Assembly (NCBI RefSeq): GCF_001865675.1
Contig: NZ_CP011319.1
Coordinates: 2,480,001 to 2,544,000, forward strand
Reading direction: 5' to 3'
Length of the DNA stretch: 64,000 nt
From: Janthinobacterium sp. 1_2014MBL_MicDiv
GTDB lineage: Bacteria; Pseudomonadota; Gammaproteobacteria; Burkholderiales; Burkholderiaceae_D
A model generated the notes under the pieces. The model made no database searches. It was given only the letters and a program-made list of their open reading frames with translations, and was not told the DNA's origin. A program made the position numbers and the translations under genes. Numbering within the stretch: the stretch's first letter is position 1; the number at the start of each line of letters is the position of its first letter. Positions 41,463 through 49,665 of this stretch are shown in pieces.

Positions 41463-42923
41463 ATGACCATGCAAGTACAGCAACGCGCCACCAAGATCGT
41501 TTCCACCATCGGCCCCGCTTCGAACGATATCGATACCCTGGTCCGCATGTTCAAGGCCGGCGTCGACGTCGTGCGCCTGAACTTCTCGCATGGCAAGGCG
41601 CAAGACCATATCGACCGCGCCCGCATGGTGCGCGAAGCGGCAGCCCTGTGCGGCCGCGAAGTGGCCATCATGGCCGACTTGCAAGGGCCAAAGATTCGCG
41701 TCGGCAAGTTTGAAGAAGGCAAGATTTTCCTGGAAAACGGCGCCACCTTCATCCTCGATGCGAAATGGGGCGAGAAGGGCGAGCTGGGCAACATCGAGCG
41801 TTGCGGCCTCGACTACAAGGAATTGCCGCGCGACTTGCGCGCCGCCGATGTACTGCTGCTCAACGATGGCCTCATCGTCTTGACGGTGGACAAGGTCGTC
41901 GGCAGCGAAATCCATACCACCGTGAAAATCGGCGGCGAATTGTCGAACAACAAGGGCATCAACCGCCAGGGCGGCGGCTTGTCGGCGCCGGCCCTGACGG
42001 CGAAGGACATGGAAGACGTGAAAACGGCGATGAGCTTCCAGGCCGACTACGTGGCCGTGTCGTTCCCGAAAAACGCCACCGACATGGTGATGGCGCGCCA
42101 GCTGGCCAATATCGCCGGCGAAGCGTGGGACCACAAGCCGATGATGATCGCCAAGATCGAGCGCGCGGAAGCGATTCCCGCCCTGCAAGAGATTCTCGAT
42201 GCGTCCGACGGCATCATGGTGGCCCGTGGCGACCTGGCCGTGGAAGTGGGCAACGCGGCCGTGCCGGCCCTGCAAAAGCGCATGATCAAGATGGCGCGCG
42301 CGTCGAACAAATTGGCGATCACGGCCACGCAGATGATGGAATCGATGATCGTCAACGCCGTGCCGACGCGCGCGGAAGTGTCGGACGTGGCCAATGCCGT
42401 GCTCGATGGCACGGACGCCGTGATGACGTCGGCGGAAACGGCGTCGGGCCGCTATCCGATCGAAACGGTGGAAGCCATGGCCGCCATCTGCCTGGATGCG
42501 GAAAAGTGGGATACCTGCAAGCTCGACGCCGACTTCCTCAACGCCACGTTCTCGCGCATCGACCAGTCGATCGCCTATGGCGCGCTGTTTACGGCCCACC
42601 ACCTGCGCGTCAAAGCCATCGCCACCCTGACGGAATCGGGTTCCACGGCCTTGTGGATGAGCCGTTGCAACATCGACATCCCCATCGTCGCCCTGACGCC
42701 GAGCGTGGGCACGCGCCGCAAGCTGGCCCTGTACCGTAACGTCAGCACGCTGGAGCTGACGTCGGGTACGGATCGCGACAAGGTCTTGCAACAGGCGGAA
42801 GAATTGCTGCTGGAACATAAAGTCGTGGCCAAGGGCGACACCGTCGTGCTGACCTGGGGCGAGCCGATGGGCAAGGTCGGCGGCACGAATGCGCTGAAAA
42901 TCATGAAGATCGGCCAGCACTGA
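41463..42923 (+). CDS. pyk: Pyruvate kinase
   Basis: A 486-residue enzyme making pyruvate and ATP from phosphoenolpyruvate and ADP. It starts with RATKIVSTIGPASNDIDTLVRMFKAGVDVVRLNFSHG; the active-site block MMIAKIERAEAIPALQEILDASDGIMVARGDLAVEVG and ITATQMMESMI are intact. The C-terminal allosteric domain is present (ATLTESGSTALWMSR). Whether it is activated by sugar phosphates or AMP cannot be read. Last gene of the ppc-gap-pyk run. Confidence 0.97.
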   Translation: MTMQVQQRATKIVSTIGPASNDIDTLVRMFKAGVDVVRLNFSHGKAQDHIDRARMVREAAALCGREVAIMADLQGPKIRVGKFEEGKIFLENGATFILDAKWGEKGELGNIERCGLDYKELPRDLRAADVLLLNDGLIVLTVDKVVGSEIHTTVKIGGELSNNKGINRQGGGLSAPALTAKDMEDVKTAMSFQADYVAVSFPKNATDMVMARQLANIAGEAWDHKPMMIAKIERAEAIPALQEILDASDGIMVARGDLAVEVGNAAVPALQKRMIKMARASNKLAITATQMMESMIVNAVPTRAEVSDVANAVLDGTDAVMTSAETASGRYPIETVEAMAAICLDAEKWDTCKLDADFLNATFSRIDQSIAYGALFTAHHLRVKAIATLTESGSTALWMSRCNIDIPIVALTPSVGTRRKLALYRNVSTLELTSGTDRDKVLQQAEELLLEHKVVAKGDTVVLTWGEPMGKVGGTNALKIMKIGQH

Positions 42924-43163
42924 TCATCGATTGCAGGGTGGCGCGCGGCAAGCCTGCCGTCACCCGATTGGCGCCATCACTAGCCGCAGGCCGGCTCGGC
43001 GCCGCAGCAGGCGTGGCGGAGTATGCGCCGCAAGCTTAAGAATTCCTGAAAATTCCGCCTTCCACGGCAAGCTGTCGGGCGGATGGCAATCCGCCCATTG
43101 CGGTATCGCCATTTCCGTGCCAGCATGCATTTCCTGCCGTGTAAGGCGTTTCCGGAGTCCATG

Positions 43164-43340
43164 ATGACCGCATACCTGCCTGTCTTGATCTGGTCGCTGT
43201 CGGCCTTTGCCTGCCTCTTCATCGCCAAACGCCGCCGCGTCCGGACAACTGCCGTGCGGGCCGCCCTGGTGGTCCTGCTGGGTCCGTTGGCCATTCCCTT
43301 CGTGCTGGCCGCAAGGCCCGATCCGCTCAAGCCGGCCTGA
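43164..43340 (+). CDS. Small membrane protein of unknown function
   Basis: A 58-residue protein with two hydrophobic helices (LPVLIWSLSAFACLFIA and VRAALVVLLGPLAIPFVLA) separated by KRRRVRTT, so it is probably a hairpin in the inner membrane with a positive cytoplasmic loop. CCGGAG is 6 bp before ATG 43164; ATG 43161 is adjacent. No family recognised. The 240 bp upstream holds no other gene. Confidence 0.55.
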   Translation: MTAYLPVLIWSLSAFACLFIAKRRRVRTTAVRAALVVLLGPLAIPFVLAARPDPLKPA

Positions 43341-43411
43341 CGCATGCACCGTTAAACGTGCGGGCTGGGCGCGCTGTCCTTTGCTATATTTTCGCCTTTT
43401 AGCAGAGAGAC

Positions 43412-43900
43412 ATGCTTATGCAACGCAGCGCGACCTTGTTAATGATGAGTATCTTGCCCTGGTGTCTCGCCACGGCCGCTTGGGCGGCGGAGCCGGCACA
43501 GCGCCTGCAGCGCGCCACGGGCTTGTGGAAGGTGACGCCAACGACGTCGCCTTTTTCCTGGGAAATCTGCGTCGACCAGGACCGCGACCGCCTGATCGAC
43601 GATGACTTGTGGAGCGACTTCGAGCAGGAATGCACGATAGCCTCGCAAGCCCGCGATGGCGACAGCTATGTCTTCCAGTCCAGCTGCCCCGGCGCCATGC
43701 TGGCAGGCCATTTCAAGGGCGACCTTGCCAAGGCCTACACGCTGAGCAGCGACACCACCATGGAACTGAACGGCAAGACCGAGGTGCAACACCTGGAGCT
43801 CGAGGGCGTCTTCCAGGGCGCTTGTCCGGCCGGCCTGGCGCCGGGCGCCAAGAAAATGCGTGGCGGCATGGTGATGAAGACCTTGTACACACACCGCTAG
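43412..43900 (+). CDS. DUF3617-like periplasmic protein
   Basis: A 162-residue protein with a signal peptide (ending WAAEPAQ) and a mature part resembling DUF3617: TGLWKVTPTTSPFSWEICVDQ, four Cys that may form disulphides (CVDQ, CTIA, SCPG, ACPAG), and a late TTMELNGKTEVQHLELEGVF strand pair. The function of the family is unknown. It stands alone between pyk and the iron cassette. Confidence 0.7.
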   Translation: MLMQRSATLLMMSILPWCLATAAWAAEPAQRLQRATGLWKVTPTTSPFSWEICVDQDRDRLIDDDLWSDFEQECTIASQARDGDSYVFQSSCPGAMLAGHFKGDLAKAYTLSSDTTMELNGKTEVQHLELEGVFQGACPAGLAPGAKKMRGGMVMKTLYTHR

Positions 43901-44038
43901 GAACGGCGTCGACCCCGCTGCACGCCGCGCTGACCGCGTGGAACCGGCTTGCCGCGCCCGCGTCACGCTGCATGAAACAACAGTTTCCATGCCTGGGCAG
44001 GCGCCAGGATTGACGCGGTAGGCGATGATTTGCGATAA

Positions 44039-44053
44039 TGAGAATTATTCTCA
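44039..44053. promoter_or_regulatory. Fur box upstream of the ECF sigma gene
   Basis: Perfect 7-1-7 palindrome TGAGAAT-T-ATTCTCA within GATAATGAGAATTATTC, matching the Fur consensus GATAATGATAATCATTATC closely. It lies 72 bp before the sigma-factor start, so iron should repress the cassette. Confidence 0.85.
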
Positions 44054-44124
44054 ATTGAGCTGCTTGTCATGCAGCTGCTCACCATCCCAGGCAGCGCCTC
44101 GCTTTGAGCGCATCGGAGTTTCTA

Positions 44125-44631
44125 GTGAACATTGCGCATTCCAGCGACACCATCGCGTGTATGTATAGCAACCACCATGGCTGGCTGATGCGCTGGCTGC
44201 GCGCCAAGCTGCAATGCGCCGACCATGCGGCCGACCTGGCGCAGGACACCTTCGTGCGCCTGCTGGCGGCGCCGCCAGAAGGCCGGCAAAGCTTGCACGA
44301 GCCGCGCGCCTACCTGACCACCGTGGCGCAGCGCCTGCTGATCGACCATTACCGCCGCCTGTCGCTGGAGCAAGCGTGGCTGGAAACGCTGGCACAGCAG
44401 CCTGAGCTGCTGATGCAGTCGCCGGAAGAACGCCTGCTCGTGCGTGAAGCCTTGCAACGCATCGATGCCATGCTCGACGGCTTGCCGCCGCTGGTGCGCA
44501 GCGCCTTTTTGCTCGCGCATGTCGATGGCCTCGGCTATGCGGAAATCGGCCTGCGCCTGGGCGTGAGCGAGCGCAGCATCAAGCGTTACATGGTGCAGGC
44601 CTTCGAGCGCTGCATCCTGCTGATCCTGTGA
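44125..44631 (+). CDS. FecI-type ECF sigma factor
   Basis: A 168-residue extracytoplasmic-function sigma factor. Region 2: DHAADLAQDTFVRLL, and PRAYLTTVAQRLLIDHYRR; region 4: LPPLVRSAFLLAHVDGLGYAEIGLRLGVSERSIKRYM. It should direct RNA polymerase to the TonB receptor promoter when iron-siderophore is sensed. The start is GTG 44125 with GGAG 6 bp upstream. A Fur box precedes it and its stop overlaps the FecR start. Confidence 0.92.
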   Translation: MNIAHSSDTIACMYSNHHGWLMRWLRAKLQCADHAADLAQDTFVRLLAAPPEGRQSLHEPRAYLTTVAQRLLIDHYRRLSLEQAWLETLAQQPELLMQSPEERLLVREALQRIDAMLDGLPPLVRSAFLLAHVDGLGYAEIGLRLGVSERSIKRYMVQAFERCILLIL

Positions 44632-45602
44632 ACGGCGCCGCCGCCATCGACCCGCGTGCCGCGCGCGCGGCCGCGCAATGGCTGGTGCGCCTGCATGCGG
44701 GCGCACTGACGGCGGACGAGCAGCGGGCATTCCAGGCCTGGCGCGCCGGCGACCCGGCCCACGAAGCGGCCTGGCAGCGGGCCGAGCTGGTGTGCAACAC
44801 CCTGGCCAGCGTGCCGCCCGCGCTGCGCCAGGCGGCGGGCGAGGCGCCGCCGTCGCCGCGCCGCCGTGCCTTGCTGGGCAGCCTGGCCGCGTTGGGCGTT
44901 GCCGCTCCCACCCTGTGGCTGGCCAGCCAGTCGGCGCCCTGGCAGGCGTGGCGCGCCGGCATCCGCACGGTGCGCGGCGAGATTCGCCGCATGAACTTGC
45001 CTGACGGCACGCAGCTGGTGCTCAACACGGATACGGCCATCGACGTGCGCTACGACGCGGCGGCGCGGCTGCTCGTGCTGCATGCCGGCGAAATCCACGT
45101 CGGCACGGCGCATGACGGGGCGCTTCCTGCGCGACCGTTCCTCGTGCGCAGCAGCAATGGCGTCGTGCGCGCGCTGGGCACGCACTTCAGCGTGCGCCAG
45201 GGCGGCAGCCTGCTGGCGCCGCGCACCGAGGTGAGCGTCAGCCAGGGCGCCGTCGAAGTCCGGCCAGCGCAGGCGTCCGCCGCCGCGCGCCTGGTCGATG
45301 CGGGGTTGCAGGCCAGTTTCGACGATGGGGCCGTTTCCCCGCTGACGCCGCTGGCGCCCCATGCGGGCGCGTGGCTGCAGGGCGTGCTGATCGCCGAGCG
45401 CATGCCGCTGGGCGAAGTACTCGAGCACGTGGCGCGCTACCGTTATGGCGTGATCCGCTGCGATCCGGCGCTGGCGGCCATGCCCGTCGACGGCATCTTC
45501 CAGCTGACTGAGCCGGACAAGATCCTCGCCTTGCTGCAGCATTCGCTGCCGATACGCATGGCGCGCCGCACGCGCTACTGGATCAGTGTCGAGCCGGCCT
45601 GA
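44628..45602 (+). CDS. FecR-type anti-sigma regulator
   Basis: A 324-residue inner-membrane regulator. N-terminal DUF4880 region (AAQWLVRLHAGALTADEQRAFQAWRAGDPAHEAAWQRAE), one transmembrane helix (about 85-105) and a periplasmic FecR domain (TVRGEIRRMNLPDGTQLVLNTDTAIDVRYD, LGTHFSVRQ). It relays receptor occupancy to the sigma factor. GTG 44628 overlaps the sigma stop by 4 bp. Confidence 0.92.
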   Translation: MNGAAAIDPRAARAAAQWLVRLHAGALTADEQRAFQAWRAGDPAHEAAWQRAELVCNTLASVPPALRQAAGEAPPSPRRRALLGSLAALGVAAPTLWLASQSAPWQAWRAGIRTVRGEIRRMNLPDGTQLVLNTDTAIDVRYDAAARLLVLHAGEIHVGTAHDGALPARPFLVRSSNGVVRALGTHFSVRQGGSLLAPRTEVSVSQGAVEVRPAQASAAARLVDAGLQASFDDGAVSPLTPLAPHAGAWLQGVLIAERMPLGEVLEHVARYRYGVIRCDPALAAMPVDGIFQLTEPDKILALLQHSLPIRMARRTRYWISVEPA

Positions 45603-45626
45603 GGCAGTTATTTACCGTTTGCCTGT

Positions 45627-45649
45627 CCCTTTTTCCGGATTGCTTCGTC
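45627..45649 (+). promoter_or_regulatory. Candidate FecI-type promoter for the TonB receptor
   Basis: CCCTTTTTCCGG (45627-45638) followed by CGTC (45646-45649), 47 bp before the receptor ATG. FecI-like sigma factors often use promoters with a CGTC -10 element. The match is by eye and the -35 is uncertain. Confidence 0.3.
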
Positions 45650-45695
45650 ATACAAGGTAGAGAAGGAATCATCCGAACCATCGAAAGGGTTTTAC

Positions 45696-48194
45696 ATGGC
45701 TGTGCAGCACCGCTTATTCTCACCATGGACGCCGCCCGCGCTCCATCCCACCACGGGCGCCGTGCGCGCCGCGCTGGTCTTGCTCCTCGCCGTGGGCGCC
45801 GCCGGCGCCAGCTTGCCGCAGATGGCGCTGGCGGCCGACGCCGGCCAGGCTGCCGGCGTGCGCGACTACCATATTCCCGCCGGCAGCTTGCGCGGCGCGC
45901 TGTCCTCGTTTGCCATTGCCGCCGGCATCAACCTGTCGACGCAGGGCGTGGCGCTCGACGGCCTGGCGACGCCGGGCTTGCAGGGCCGCCATGCCGTCAC
46001 CGCCGGTTTGAGCAAGTTGCTGCAAGGCAGCGGCCTGGAAGTGACGGACGGCGGCAATGGCAATTACCTGTTGCGCAAAATCAATGCCAGCACGGCCGAT
46101 GGCGGCCTCGACAGCATGCCGGCCGTCGTCGTCAGCGCCGAGGCCGACCGCGCCACGGAAGGCACGGGCTTATATACGTCGCGCAATATGTCGACGGCCA
46201 CGGGGCTGACCCTGTCGCAGCGCCACACGCCGCAAACGGTCAGTATCATTTCCAGCCAGCAAATGGAGGATTTTGACTTGACCACCTTGCAGGACGTGGC
46301 CCGCGCCACGCCTGGCATTTATGGCAAGTCGCAGGGCGTTTCCGACCAGGAAACCACGTATTTCGCGCGCGGCTTCGCCTTGAGCCATGTCAATGTCGAC
46401 GGCTTGCCGCTCGATGTGACCGGTTTCAACGAGCGCAACGTGTCAGCCGACATGCTGATGTACGACCGCGTGGAAGTGGTGCGCGGCGCCACCGGCCTGA
46501 TGGAAGGGGCGGGCGCGCCAGCGGGCAGCATCAACATGGTGCGCAAGCGTCCCTCGGCCACGCCCCTGCTGAATGCCTCGGCCCATCTGGGCAGCTGGAA
46601 AGACCGGCAATTGACGGTGGACGCCAGCAATGCGCTCAATGCCACGGGCAGCGTGCGCGGCAGGGTGGCAGCCAGCTGGCGCGACAGCGACAGCTTCGTC
46701 GACGTCGTCAACAACCGCAACAGCACCGTGTATGCGATCGTCGAGGCGGACCTGACGCCGTCGACCACGGCCGGCTTCGGCTTTTCGCGCCAGCACAGCC
46801 GCACCGATGGCGTGTTCGTCGGCTTGCCGACGTTTGCCGATGGCAGCCACATGCCCTTGCCCCGCTCGACGTTCCTGAACAACGCGGACTCGTTCCAGAA
46901 GCGCGACAACAACGTCGTCTTCGCCGACCTGGAAACGCGGCTGGAGCAGGGCTGGCGCAGCCGCTTCGCCATCACGCACATCGATGCCTCGTCGAGCACG
47001 CGCAACACGACGAATAGCCGCATCGACGGCGAAACGTATTTATTGAACCAGTCGGAAACGGGCTGGAAGTACGGCACGAAGCAAGTGGTGGCCGACTGGC
47101 GCTTGAGCGGTCCCGTCAGCTGGTTTGGCCGCCAGCACGACGTCATCGTGGGCGCCAGCTACCGCCACGATAATTCGGACGCGGGCCAGAGCTGGGAGGG
47201 CGCCGGGACGCGCGTGATCGACATCCGCAACTGGAATCCGTACGCCTTTCCCATGCGCGGCACGGCGTTCGAGCCCTACAACTGGGGCCGCAAGACGGAC
47301 GAGAAGGGCATCTATGCGGCGGGCAACTTCAGCCTGGCCGAGCCGCTGCACCTGGTGCTGGGCGGGCGCTTCGGCTGGTATGCGCAGGACGTGACGGGCT
47401 GGTATGCGAGCAATCCGGCATGGCGCCGCAGCCTGACGGAAAACGCCAAGTTCACGCCGTACGCGGGCCTCGTCTACGATGTGGATCAGCATCATTCCGT
47501 GTATGCGAGCGGTACGCAGATTTTCGAGCCGCAAAGCTCGCTGGACGTGCGCGGCAATACCTTGCCGCCGCTGAGCGGCACCAACCTGGAAGTGGGCGTC
47601 AAGGGCGAGTATTTCGGCGGGAGGCTCAACGCCAGCGGCGCCTTGTTCCGCATCAAGCAGAACAACCGCGCCATGGCCGACGAGCTCAATTGCCCCACGG
47701 GCGGCGCCATTTACTGCGCCCGCGCGGCCGGGCAGGTGAAGAGCGAAGGCATCGATCTGCAATTGTCGGGCTCGCCGCTGCCGGGCTGGCAGGTCGCGGG
47801 CGGCTACACCTATGTGCTGGCCAGGTATACCAAGGATAGCGTGGCGGCGAATATCGGCCAGCGCATCGCCACCGATGAGCCGAAGCAGTTGTTCAAGGTG
47901 TACACTAACGTGCAGCTGAGCGGCAGCCTGGCGAAATGGAATCTGGGCGCCTCCGTGTATGCCCAGGACAAGATCTACCGCCGCGACCCCGGCTACCTGA
48001 CGCGGCAGGGCGGCTACGCCATCGTCGGCCTGACGGCCGGCTACCGCCTCAGCGAGCAGCTGCAGCTGCGCGTGAATGTCGACAATGTGCTGGACCGCCA
48101 TTACTACCAGGGACTCGGCTATTCCTGGTCGGGCGGCCTGGAACGCTATGGCGCGCCGCGCAGCGTGCTGGTCTCGCTGAACTACAAGATGTAA
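45696..48194 (+). CDS. TonB-dependent siderophore receptor with STN signalling domain
   Basis: An 832-residue outer-membrane receptor. After the signal peptide, the STN domain (YHIPAGSLRGALSSFAIAAGINLS, KLLQGSGLEVTDGGNGNYLL) contacts FecR. Then comes the plug (QTVSIISSQQMEDFDLTTLQDVARATPGIYG) and a 22-strand barrel ending LERYGAPRSVLVSLNYKM. The build is like FpvA/FoxA/FhuE-type ferri-siderophore receptors that induce their own synthesis. The specific siderophore is unknown; no siderophore biosynthesis genes lie in the window. Confidence 0.94.
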   Translation: MAVQHRLFSPWTPPALHPTTGAVRAALVLLLAVGAAGASLPQMALAADAGQAAGVRDYHIPAGSLRGALSSFAIAAGINLSTQGVALDGLATPGLQGRHAVTAGLSKLLQGSGLEVTDGGNGNYLLRKINASTADGGLDSMPAVVVSAEADRATEGTGLYTSRNMSTATGLTLSQRHTPQTVSIISSQQMEDFDLTTLQDVARATPGIYGKSQGVSDQETTYFARGFALSHVNVDGLPLDVTGFNERNVSADMLMYDRVEVVRGATGLMEGAGAPAGSINMVRKRPSATPLLNASAHLGSWKDRQLTVDASNALNATGSVRGRVAASWRDSDSFVDVVNNRNSTVYAIVEADLTPSTTAGFGFSRQHSRTDGVFVGLPTFADGSHMPLPRSTFLNNADSFQKRDNNVVFADLETRLEQGWRSRFAITHIDASSSTRNTTNSRIDGETYLLNQSETGWKYGTKQVVADWRLSGPVSWFGRQHDVIVGASYRHDNSDAGQSWEGAGTRVIDIRNWNPYAFPMRGTAFEPYNWGRKTDEKGIYAAGNFSLAEPLHLVLGGRFGWYAQDVTGWYASNPAWRRSLTENAKFTPYAGLVYDVDQHHSVYASGTQIFEPQSSLDVRGNTLPPLSGTNLEVGVKGEYFGGRLNASGALFRIKQNNRAMADELNCPTGGAIYCARAAGQVKSEGIDLQLSGSPLPGWQVAGGYTYVLARYTKDSVAANIGQRIATDEPKQLFKVYTNVQLSGSLAKWNLGASVYAQDKIYRRDPGYLTRQGGYAIVGLTAGYRLSEQLQLRVNVDNVLDRHYYQGLGYSWSGGLERYGAPRSVLVSLNYKM

Positions 48195-48268
48195 AGGCTG
48201 TGCTAGCGGAGCGCGCCCCGCGCGGCGCCTCTGCTACACTGCCGCCGTCCTCATCTTTCCACTTTTCC

Positions 48269-48637
48269 ATGACCGCTACCCCTGTCCTGACGCCCCTGAA
48301 AAGCGCTTTCCAGCAATCGCGCGCCGAAAATAACATCGAGCTGATCCTGCCCGAACTGCTGGCCGCCCAGCTGCACGTCGTCATCGGCGGGCAAAGCGAG
48401 CAGATCGACCTGTTCCTCGTGCCGTCGCCGAATCCCGAGCGCCGCTGCGTGACGGTGGCGGAAGACCCGGCCTTCCTGGCCGGCATCGCCTTCCCCAACA
48501 TTCCCGTGACGGGCGCGCAATTGCTGGCCTCGATCCCGGCCGAGATCGAGGTCGTCATCCTGCATGGCGATGGCGCCAATTACCTGACGCGCGAGCAGCT
48601 GGCCTGGTTCCGCCGCATGCTGGCACCGGCCGCTTGA
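48269..48637 (+). CDS. SseB-like protein
   Basis: A 122-residue cytoplasmic protein resembling an SseB N-terminal domain: LKSAFQQSRAENNIELILPELLAAQLHVVIGG, then FPNIPVTGAQLLASIPAEIEVVILHGDGANYLTREQLAWFRRML. No role can be assigned. The next gene starts in its stop codon. Confidence 0.6.
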   Translation: MTATPVLTPLKSAFQQSRAENNIELILPELLAAQLHVVIGGQSEQIDLFLVPSPNPERRCVTVAEDPAFLAGIAFPNIPVTGAQLLASIPAEIEVVILHGDGANYLTREQLAWFRRMLAPAA

Positions 48638-49290
48638 GCGGGGAGGCGGGACCCGGGCTGAAGCCGGCGCGCGCGGAATGGATATGCTTTGCGCCGGCCG
48701 AGGATGCGGCGGCCCAGGCGGCGCTGGCGGCGGATATGCGTCCCGTGCTGTCGCGCAGCGTGCTGCTGGGCGGCTGCGCCCTGATCCTCGCGTTTGTCGG
48801 GCAAGCCGTGTGGCGCAACGTGCCATATGCGGGCGAGGCAGTGTTGTTCGCTCCGCTGGCGCTGGCCGCCTGGATCGCGGGCCTGGTGCTGTTTCCCGGA
48901 CGCGCTCTGCTCTTTCATGTGGAGCTGGGCGACGCGGGCCTGCTGCTGCGGCGCCATGCACGGCGCCTGCCCGGCTGGGATAAAAGCGTGCTGCTGGAGC
49001 TGGCGCAGCTGCAGCGGCTGGAAGTGGTCACCCATGCAGGCGCGCTGCAGGTCTACCGGGCAGCGCCGCCGCTGTCGCGCGTGGAGCTGCTGCTGCACAC
49101 CGGTCTCGCGGAGTGCCCGCTGGTGCGCGTGGTGGGTCTGGACTTGCCCGTGCCGCAGCGCTGGTCGCTGTGCCAGATCAAGGAGGAGCTGAGCCGCCGC
49201 TGTAGACTGGCCGGTATCCCTGTCAGCGAGACGGCTGGCCCGCCCAGCCAGCAATCGGCGGCCCTCCGCGCGCGCTGGCCGCAGGCATAG
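48634..49290 (+). CDS. Membrane protein of unknown function
   Basis: A 218-residue protein with two transmembrane helices (SVLLGGCALILAFVGQAVW and AVLFAPLALAAWIAGLVLF) and a cytoplasmic PH-like or beta-rich C-terminal half (LLFHVELGDAGLLLRRHARRLPGWDKSVLLEL). Start TTG 48634 overlaps the previous stop (TTGA), suggesting coupling. No family recognised; base use matches its neighbours. Confidence 0.5.
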   Translation: MSGEAGPGLKPARAEWICFAPAEDAAAQAALAADMRPVLSRSVLLGGCALILAFVGQAVWRNVPYAGEAVLFAPLALAAWIAGLVLFPGRALLFHVELGDAGLLLRRHARRLPGWDKSVLLELAQLQRLEVVTHAGALQVYRAAPPLSRVELLLHTGLAECPLVRVVGLDLPVPQRWSLCQIKEELSRRCRLAGIPVSETAGPPSQQSAALRARWPQA

Positions 49291-49665
49291 CGCGGACATA
49301 CGATGGCCATAAACACGTCGTTGTCGCATCGGCGCCGCAATCACTGTCATTTTTGATAACTGTATTGCTGAAGTCCTATGAATATTTTTGTAAAGCAACT
49401 ATACTCATGGCTCTTTAAAAAAATCATCGTCACGCTGGTGGCCAGCTATCCGCGCCAGAGTTCGTACGCTTTCCGCTTTTTCTATCTGAAAAAGCATCTT
49501 TTCCCCGCGCGGCAGGCGCGGGCGTGATGACCGAGCCTTGCCCTGGTCGACTCGTACCGTTGTCATTTTCGCTGTGTTGCCGCTTTGTTCAAAGTGCGGC
49601 GCCGGCACGCGGTGCGCCGTCATGTTTTGCGACGTCACGTTTCACTCACCTTATGCCACGACCGT
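49291..49665. other. Upstream region of the MHYT kinase, no gene recognised
   Basis: About 375 bases with an AT-rich patch (49340-49430) holding a TATACT-like -10 at 49400. A weak reverse frame (49405-49638, 77 codons) lacks a ribosome binding site. Confidence 0.4.

Noticed and set aside
48195..48268. GC-rich imperfect stem after the TonB receptor as a terminator
   Set aside because: The arms pair imperfectly and no T tract follows.
49405..49638. 77-codon reverse frame in the gap before the MHYT kinase
   Set aside because: No ribosome binding site, no family match, and it lies in the expected promoter region.
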